This document shows positions 6,295 through 9,801 of a stretch of 9,801 nucleotides of DNA, one piece after another; the stretch's first letter is position 1; every line of letters starts with the position of its first letter. Location: NCBI GenBank assembly GCA_036272915.1, contig DATAXV010000226.1:1-9801 (forward strand). The letters run 5' to 3'. The position numbers and the translations under genes were made by a program. This stretch comes from DATAXV01 sp036272915. Lineage in GTDB: Bacteria; Chloroflexota; Dormibacteria; Dormibacterales; Dormibacteraceae. A model generated the notes under the pieces. The model did no database searches and was not told where the DNA came from. It saw only the letters and a list, made by a program, of their open reading frames with translations.

Positions 6295-7244
6295 GCCTGG
6301 CCCTCCTCCACCGGCGTCGGAGCGGGCGCCTCGGCCGCCTCGGCCGCCTGCTCGTGGGTCAGCTGCAGGAAGGTCTCCTCCAGGGACCGCTCGAACGGGC
6401 GGAGCTCGGTCACCGTGATCCCGGCGTTGACCATGGCGCTGTTGATCTCGCCGGACCGGCTCGTCGCCACCGCCAGCCGGAACAGCCCGTCGGCCTCCTC
6501 GGTGAGGGCGCCGGCGCCGACCATGTCGAGCAGCTTGTCCCGGGCCAGGTCCTGCGGCTCGGCGCGCACGTAGAGGGAGGCCGAGCCGCGGAGCTCGTCC
6601 AGCGTGCCCTCGGCGATGAGCCGGCCGCCCTGGATGACGCCGACGCGCTGGCACACATGCTCGACCTCGTTGAGCAGGTGGCTGGAGAGGAGCACGGTCC
6701 GCTCGCCCTGGGCGAGGTTGCGGATCATGTCCCGCATCTCGACCATGCCCTGTGGGTCGAGGCCGTTGGTGGGCTCGTCGAGGATGAGCAGATCCGGATC
6801 CTTGAGCAGGGAGGCGGCGACGCCCAGCCGCTGCTTCATGCCCAGCGAGTAGGCCCCGAACCGATCACCGGCGCGGGGCCGGAGGTCGACCTGCTCGAGC
6901 GCCTCCTCCACCCTGGAGTCGGGGATCGAGCAAGAGCGGGCGACGACGCGCAGGTTGTCGCGGCCGGAGAGGAAGGGATAGAAGCCGGGGCTCTCGATCA
7001 GGCAGCCGATGCGGGCCAGCCCTTCGCGGGAGCCGGGCGCGCGCCCGACCACCGACGCCGTCCCCGAGGTCGGGGCGATCAGACCCACCAGCATCCGCAT
7101 GGTGGTCGTCTTGCCGGCGCCGTTGGCGCCGAGGAATCCGTAGACCTCGCCCCGCCGCACCTCGAGATCGAGTCGGTCAACGGCCAGCGTACCGTTGCCG
7201 TAGCGCTTGCTCAGGCCTCGGGTCTCGACGATCACGGGCGCCAC
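6291..7244 (-). CDS. ABC-2 transporter ATP-binding subunit (BcrA/CcmA-like)
   Basis: A 317-aa nucleotide-binding subunit that would power the permease encoded next. Motifs in order: Walker A GANGAGKTT (39-47), Q-loop region CLIESPGFYPFLSGRDNL (81-98), signature YSLGMKQRLG (132-141), Walker B LLILDEP (152-158, Asp156 and Glu157), D-loop GLD (161-163) and switch SSHLLNEVEH (187-196). The Q-loop has Glu84 where Gln is usual, a variant common in bacitracin-type BcrA proteins. A C-terminal regulatory domain (~220-298) ends in an Ala/Glu/Pro-rich tail. Start: GTG 7244 has AAGGAGGGG nine bases upstream; the open frame above it overlaps the divergent SPFH gene antisense and is rejected. First gene of a three-gene coupled operon. 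Probable role is export of a peptide, drug or lipid; substrate unknown. Confidence 0.95.
   Translation of the reverse strand: MAPVIVETRGLSKRYGNGTLAVDRLDLEVRRGEVYGFLGANGAGKTTTMRMLVGLIAPTSGTASVVGRAPGSREGLARIGCLIESPGFYPFLSGRDNLRVVARSCSIPDSRVEEALEQVDLRPRAGDRFGAYSLGMKQRLGVAASLLKDPDLLILDEPTNGLDPQGMVEMRDMIRNLAQGERTVLLSSHLLNEVEHVCQRVGVIQGGRLIAEGTLDELRGSASLYVRAEPQDLARDKLLDMVGAGALTEEADGLFRLAVATSRSGEINSAMVNAGITVTELRPFERSLEETFLQLTHEQAAEAAEAPAPTPVEEGQA
6301..6309 (-). promoter_or_regulatory. Ribosome binding site of the permease gene, inside the ATPase gene
   Basis: GGAGGAGGG on the - strand lies six bases before the permease ATG at 6294. It fixes that start and shows the permease can be initiated efficiently even though it overlaps the end of the ATPase gene. 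Confidence 0.85.
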
Positions 7245-7253
7245 CGGAACGCT

Positions 7254-7262
7254 CCCCTCCTT
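7254..7262 (-). promoter_or_regulatory. Ribosome binding site of the ABC ATPase gene
   Basis: AAGGAGGGG on the - strand lies nine bases before GTG 7244. It decides the start of the ATPase against the longer open frame that continues upstream, and shows that the operon's mRNA has an untranslated leader. Confidence 0.85.
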
Positions 7263-7286
7263 GGATTCATGGGCGAGGAACTTCCA

Positions 7287-7315
7287 GATATCGACATGAT
7301 ATCGTTGCGATATCG
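7287..7315. promoter_or_regulatory. Triple GATATCG operator-like repeat with exact 11-bp period
   Basis: GATATCG starts at 7287, 7298 and 7309 (the last copy ends G at 7315). The period is 11 bp, about one helical turn, so all three face the same side of the DNA. Each GATATC is itself a palindrome; copies 2 and 3 also form a 7-bp inverted repeat, GATATCG-TTG-CGATATC (7298-7314). I saw no other GATATC in the window. The array lies 17 bases upstream of the SPFH start codon, directly before its ribosome site. On the - strand it contains TATCAT (complement of 7296-7301), a good -10 candidate for the ABC operon, though no -35 is seen. A repressor here could close both divergent genes. Confidence 0.7.
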
Positions 7316-7318
7316 CAT

Positions 7319-7324
7319 AGGAGG
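7319..7324 (+). promoter_or_regulatory. Ribosome binding site of the SPFH gene
   Basis: AGGAGG lies seven bases before ATG 7332. It selects this start over the in-frame ATG at 7296, which sits inside the GATATCG repeat and would add 12 residues. Confidence 0.88.
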
Positions 7325-7331
7325 TCTCGCT

Positions 7332-8198
7332 ATGGAAACTCATGAGTCGGTCCAGCGTTCGCTGCCCGGGGTCGCCTCCCTGGCCGTTCTGCTGGCCTTG
7401 GCGGTGGTCGGTGCGCTGGTCATCGGCCTCGGCGCAGCCCAGGGGCCGGTGATCGCCATTGGCATCGTACTCCTCACCCTGGCCGTTTCCGCCCTCCGGG
7501 GGCTGGTCGTGATCCAGCCCAACCAGGCCAAGGTCGTGATGCTCTTCGGACGCTACACGGGAACCCTGCGCACACCCGGTCTCTCCTGGGTTAACCCGTT
7601 CACCGTCCGCACCACGCTGTCGCTCCGGGTGAGGAGCCTGGAGAGCGAGGTGCTGAAGGTCAACGACGCCACCGGCAACCCGGTGGAGATCGCCGCCGTG
7701 ATCAACTGGCGGGTGATCGACACCGCCCGGGCCATGTTCGACGTCGACGACTTCCTGCAGTTCGTCTCGATGCAGACCGAGAGCGCGATCCGGCACGTCG
7801 CCGGCACCTATGCCTACGACAACTACGAGAGTCAGGCGACCAGCCTTCGGGGCGATCCCGACGCGGTCATGGAGACCCTCATCACCGAGCTCCAGGCGCG
7901 GCTGGTCGTGGCCGGGGTCGAGGTCCAGGCGGCGCGGATCCGCCGGCTCAACTACGCTCCCGAGATCGCCGGCGAGATGCTCCGCCGCCAGCAGGCCAAC
8001 GCCATCGTGGCCGCCCGCCAGCGCATCGTCGAGGGCGCGGTGGGCATGGTCGAGCTGGCGCTGCAGAAGCTCGGCGAGAGCGACCTGATCGAGCTCGACG
8101 AGGACCGGAAGGCGGCCATGGTCTCCAACCTGATGGTCGTGCTCAGTGGCGATCGCGGGCCGCAGCCGATCGTCAATACGGGCACCATCTATCCCTGA
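7332..8198 (+). CDS. SPFH/band-7 domain membrane protein
   Basis: A 288-aa member of the stomatin/prohibitin/flotillin/HflK-C superfamily. Two adjacent hydrophobic segments (about 14-34 and 38-60) form an N-terminal membrane hairpin. The SPFH domain follows: VVIQPNQAKVVMLFGRYTGT (59-78), PGLSWVNPF (82-90), then EVLKVNDATGNPVEIAAVIN (106-125), and a helical part with RRQQANAIVAARQRIVEGA (218-236). Such proteins oligomerise on membranes, organise microdomains and often control membrane proteases or transporters. The Ala/Glu coiled region is shorter than in flotillins, and the chain ends in a conserved-looking tail, PIVNTGTIYP. It resembles the bacterial SPFH group that is followed by a small RHH gene, as here. 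Divergent from the ABC/peptidase operon through a shared 87-bp spacer. Its specific partner is not known. Confidence 0.92.
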   Translation: METHESVQRSLPGVASLAVLLALAVVGALVIGLGAAQGPVIAIGIVLLTLAVSALRGLVVIQPNQAKVVMLFGRYTGTLRTPGLSWVNPFTVRTTLSLRVRSLESEVLKVNDATGNPVEIAAVINWRVIDTARAMFDVDDFLQFVSMQTESAIRHVAGTYAYDNYESQATSLRGDPDAVMETLITELQARLVVAGVEVQAARIRRLNYAPEIAGEMLRRQQANAIVAARQRIVEGAVGMVELALQKLGESDLIELDEDRKAAMVSNLMVVLSGDRGPQPIVNTGTIYP

Positions 8199-8203
8199 TC
8201 ACC

Positions 8204-8377
8204 TTGGCTGCACGCAAACCCTTCCTGCTCCGAATCGACCCCCAGCTCTACGACGCGCTGGAGAGGTGGGCCCAGGACGAGCTGCGCAGTGTCAACGGCC
8301 ACATCGAGTACCTCCTCAACCAGGCCCTCCGCCAGGCCGGCCGCCAGCCCAAGCAGCGGTCGAACCGGCGGGAGTGA
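8204..8377 (+). CDS. Small ribbon-helix-helix (Arc/CopG-like) protein
   Basis: A 57-aa basic protein starting at TTG 8204, five bases after the SPFH stop codon, so very probably translated by coupling; no ribosome site of its own is visible. Layout: beta strand KPFLLRIDP (5-13), helix A QLYDALERWAQDEL (14-27), a SVNGHIEYLLNQAL helix B (29-42), then a basic tail rich in Arg, Gln and Lys. This is the RHH fold of Arc, CopG and antitoxin-type repressors, which bind DNA as dimers with the paired strands in the major groove. Similar short genes commonly follow SPFH genes (recalled), often labelled HicB- or Arc-family. No toxin gene is next to it, so a toxin-antitoxin role is not supported. It is a candidate regulator of the repeats at 7287-7315, by inference. 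It is followed 10 bp later by the convergent ligase gene. Confidence 0.85.
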   Translation: MAARKPFLLRIDPQLYDALERWAQDELRSVNGHIEYLLNQALRQAGRQPKQRSNRRE

Positions 8378-8387
8378 GGGGATCGCC

Positions 8388-9801
8388 TCAGATGCCGGCC
8401 TCGTGGAGCATGCGCACCATGTCGACCGTGTCCGCCTCCCCCGCCGCCTTGTCCTCCCGATAGCGGAGGACCCGGGCGAAACGGAGCGCCATGCCGCCCG
8501 GATAACGGGGGCTGGTCTGCACTCCGTCGAAGGCGATCTCGACGACCAGCTCGGGGCGGACGTGGACGGCGATCCCCGCACGTCCCGTCTCCCGGGCGAG
8601 GAGCTCCGCCGTCTGCCATTCGAGCATCGTGTCGGTGAGTCCCTTGAAGGTCTTGCCGAGCATCACGAAGCCTCCGGAGGCCGGGTCCCTGGCACCCAGG
8701 TGGAGGTTGGACAGCCAGCCCTTCCGCCGGCCGTGGCCCCACTCCGCGGCGAGGACGACCAGGTCCAGGGTGTGGCGCGGCTTGACCTTGATCCAGCCGG
8801 TGCCGCGCCGGCCCGCCTCGTAGGGCGAGCTGAGGGCCTTGACCATGACTCCCTCGTGGCCGTGGCCGATGGCGTCGTCGAAGAAGGCCGTCGCCCGGCC
8901 GGCGTCGGCGGTCACCACGCGCGGCACCTGGAGCTCGGGGGCGAGGATCGAGGCCAGCGCGGCTGAGCGGTCGGAGCCCGGCTCGTCGATCAGGTCCTCC
9001 CCGTCGAGGTGGAGAAGGTCGAAGAAGAACGCGGTCAGGGGGACGGCCCGCCGCAGCGCGGCCACGTCCTCGCGGCTGGCGACCCGCGACCCCGTCACCT
9101 GGAACGGCCGCGGCCGTCCGTCGGCGCGAAGGGCGATGACCTCGCCGTCGAGGACGGTGGAGCGGGCGGGCAGGGCCAGAGCCGCCTCCACCACCTCGGG
9201 CACCCGGTCGGTGATCACGTCGAGGGAGCGGCTGAAGACGGTCACCTCTCCACCGACCCGGTGGACCTGGACGCGGACCCCGTCCAGCTTCCACTCCACC
9301 GCCGCCTCCCCGGTCCGCTCCAGGGCGGCGGCCAGGTCCGGCGCGGTCTGGGCGAGCATCGGCTGGATCGGCTGCCCCAGGCGGAGGTGGAACCGCGCGA
9401 GACCATCCAGCCCCTCGGCCAGCGCGGCCTCGGCGACGGCGGGGAGGTCGCCGGCCAGCATCGCCGCCCGGCGCACCGCCGTCAGCTCGACCCCGGCGGC
9501 ACGGGCGACGGCGTCGGCCATGATCCCGGCCAGCGCTCCCTGGCGCAGTTCGCCGATCACGAGCAGGCTGAGGAAGCGCTGCTCCTCCTGAGTCGCCCGG
9601 GCGAAGAGCCGCTCGATCTCCTCGCGCCGCGCCAGCGAGGAGCCGGAGCCGCTCAGGGCCTGGGCCCGCCCGAAGGCGTCGTCGACCTCGCGGATCTCCA
9701 GCGTCGCCTCCGCGGCCGGCTCGGGCAGGGACCGCAGCGACGCCCAGCCGACGCCGGTCCGGCGCTGGCGCAGCTCGCCGGACAGGTAGGTCACGGTCAG
9801 C
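8388..9801 (-). CDS. ligB: ATP-dependent DNA ligase, LigB type, N-terminus outside the window
   Basis: A single-polypeptide ATP-dependent DNA ligase closely resembling mycobacterial LigB along its whole visible length. Numbering from GTG 9794: an N-terminal DNA-binding domain (1-~140, with LSGELRQRRTGVGWASLRSL at 4-23 and GELRQGALAGIMADAVA at 81-97), then the nucleotidyltransferase core with motif I EWKLDGVR (167-174, Lys169 is adenylated), SRSLDVIT (188-195), AFFFDLLHLDG (255-265), motif IV EGVMVKA (314-320) and motif V WIKVKP (334-339), then the OB-fold with FVMLGKTFKG (376-385) and motif VI RFARVLRYREDK (438-449). All catalytic motifs are intact. LigB begins some 35-50 residues earlier, and the frame stays open to the window end, so GTG 9794 is probably internal. 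It seals nicks using ATP and is usually accessory to NAD-dependent LigA. No Ku or LigD partner is visible, and it is unrelated in function to its neighbours. Confidence 0.95.
   Translation of the reverse strand, partial: LTVTYLSGELRQRRTGVGWASLRSLPEPAAEATLEIREVDDAFGRAQALSGSGSSLARREEIERLFARATQEEQRFLSLLVIGELRQGALAGIMADAVARAAGVELTAVRRAAMLAGDLPAVAEAALAEGLDGLARFHLRLGQPIQPMLAQTAPDLAAALERTGEAAVEWKLDGVRVQVHRVGGEVTVFSRSLDVITDRVPEVVEAALALPARSTVLDGEVIALRADGRPRPFQVTGSRVASREDVAALRRAVPLTAFFFDLLHLDGEDLIDEPGSDRSAALASILAPELQVPRVVTADAGRATAFFDDAIGHGHEGVMVKALSSPYEAGRRGTGWIKVKPRHTLDLVVLAAEWGHGRRKGWLSNLHLGARDPASGGFVMLGKTFKGLTDTMLEWQTAELLARETGRAGIAVHVRPELVVEIAFDGVQTSPRYPGGMALRFARVLRYREDKAAGEADTVDMVRMLHEAGI

Noticed and set aside
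6322..6348. Tandem TCGGCCGCC repeats near the end of the ATPase gene
   Set aside because: They encode the Ala/Glu-rich C-terminal tail and are explained by amino-acid composition. Only two full copies exist.
6295..6654. 120-codon upstream extension of the permease frame
   Set aside because: It overlaps the ATPase gene out of frame and is Arg/Gly-rich. ATG 6294 has a strong ribosome site and starts the normal permease sequence.
6922..6936. Glu instead of Gln in the Q-loop of the ATPase (Glu84 in CLIESPGF) as a sign of a dead pump
   Set aside because: Glu at this site is usual in BcrA-type ATPases, and Walker A, Walker B, signature and H-loop are all intact.
6354..7331. Long + strand open frame running into the SPFH gene, antisense to the ATPase
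   Set aside because: The residues are compositional noise. AGGAGG plus ATG 7332 begins the membrane-hairpin protein.
7245..7796. 184-codon upstream extension of the ATPase frame, antisense to the SPFH gene
   Set aside because: It has no ABC similarity, and GTG 7244 has AAGGAGGGG at good spacing just before the conserved start of the domain.
8204..8377. RHH protein as the antitoxin of a toxin-antitoxin pair
   Set aside because: Neither neighbour is a toxin: upstream is SPFH, and downstream is the end of a convergent DNA ligase gene.
8839..9591. 250-codon + strand frame antisense to the ligase
   Set aside because: The translation is Arg/Ser/Ala/Pro-rich low complexity, and the ligase on the other strand has every catalytic motif intact.

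Overview
The window is a compact, gene-dense stretch of very high G+C DNA (roughly 70% by eye). Third codon positions are almost all G or C, several starts are GTG or TTG, strong AGGAGG-type ribosome sites occur, and open shadow frames are plentiful. The protein families (a LacI subfamily with an arginine/proline hinge, a microsomal-type epoxide hydrolase, an ATP-dependent DNA ligase very like mycobacterial LigB) suggest an actinobacterium or a related high-G+C soil lineage such as Chloroflexota/Dormibacterota. This is an inference from family resemblance. I see no tRNA, rRNA, CRISPR array, insertion sequence or phage gene, and no gene-free stretch longer than about 90 bases.

Layout. On the left (1-2311, + strand) are a LacI-family sugar-type repressor and then an epoxide hydrolase. 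The 63-bp gap between them carries an imperfect direct repeat and a TANNNT box placed as expected for a leaderless mRNA. The hydrolase converges on, and overlaps by 4 bp, a CynX-type major facilitator transporter (2308-3510, - strand). A small ferredoxin-fold-like protein (3576-3896, + strand) is divergent from the transporter. Next comes a three-gene - strand operon, read from 7244 down to 3938: an ABC-2 ATPase, its six-helix permease and an M81/MlrC-type metallopeptidase, joined by ATGA and GTGA stop/start overlaps. Divergent from it is a + strand pair: an SPFH/band-7 membrane protein followed 5 nt later by a 57-aa ribbon-helix-helix (RHH) protein. The right end (8388 to beyond 9801, - strand) is a LigB-type ATP-dependent DNA ligase whose first residues lie outside the window.

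The most interesting part is the 87-bp divergent spacer at 7245-7331. It holds three copies of GATATCG starting exactly 11 bp apart, an A+T-rich island directly upstream of the SPFH ribosome site and inside the likely promoter of the ABC/peptidase operon. RHH repressors such as Arc bind half-sites about one helical turn apart, and an RHH protein is encoded just downstream. A testable model is that the RHH protein controls both operons through this triple site, linking an SPFH membrane protein, an ABC-2 exporter and a metallopeptidase into one membrane or peptide stress module. The coupling and the repeats are seen in the sequence; the regulatory link is inference.
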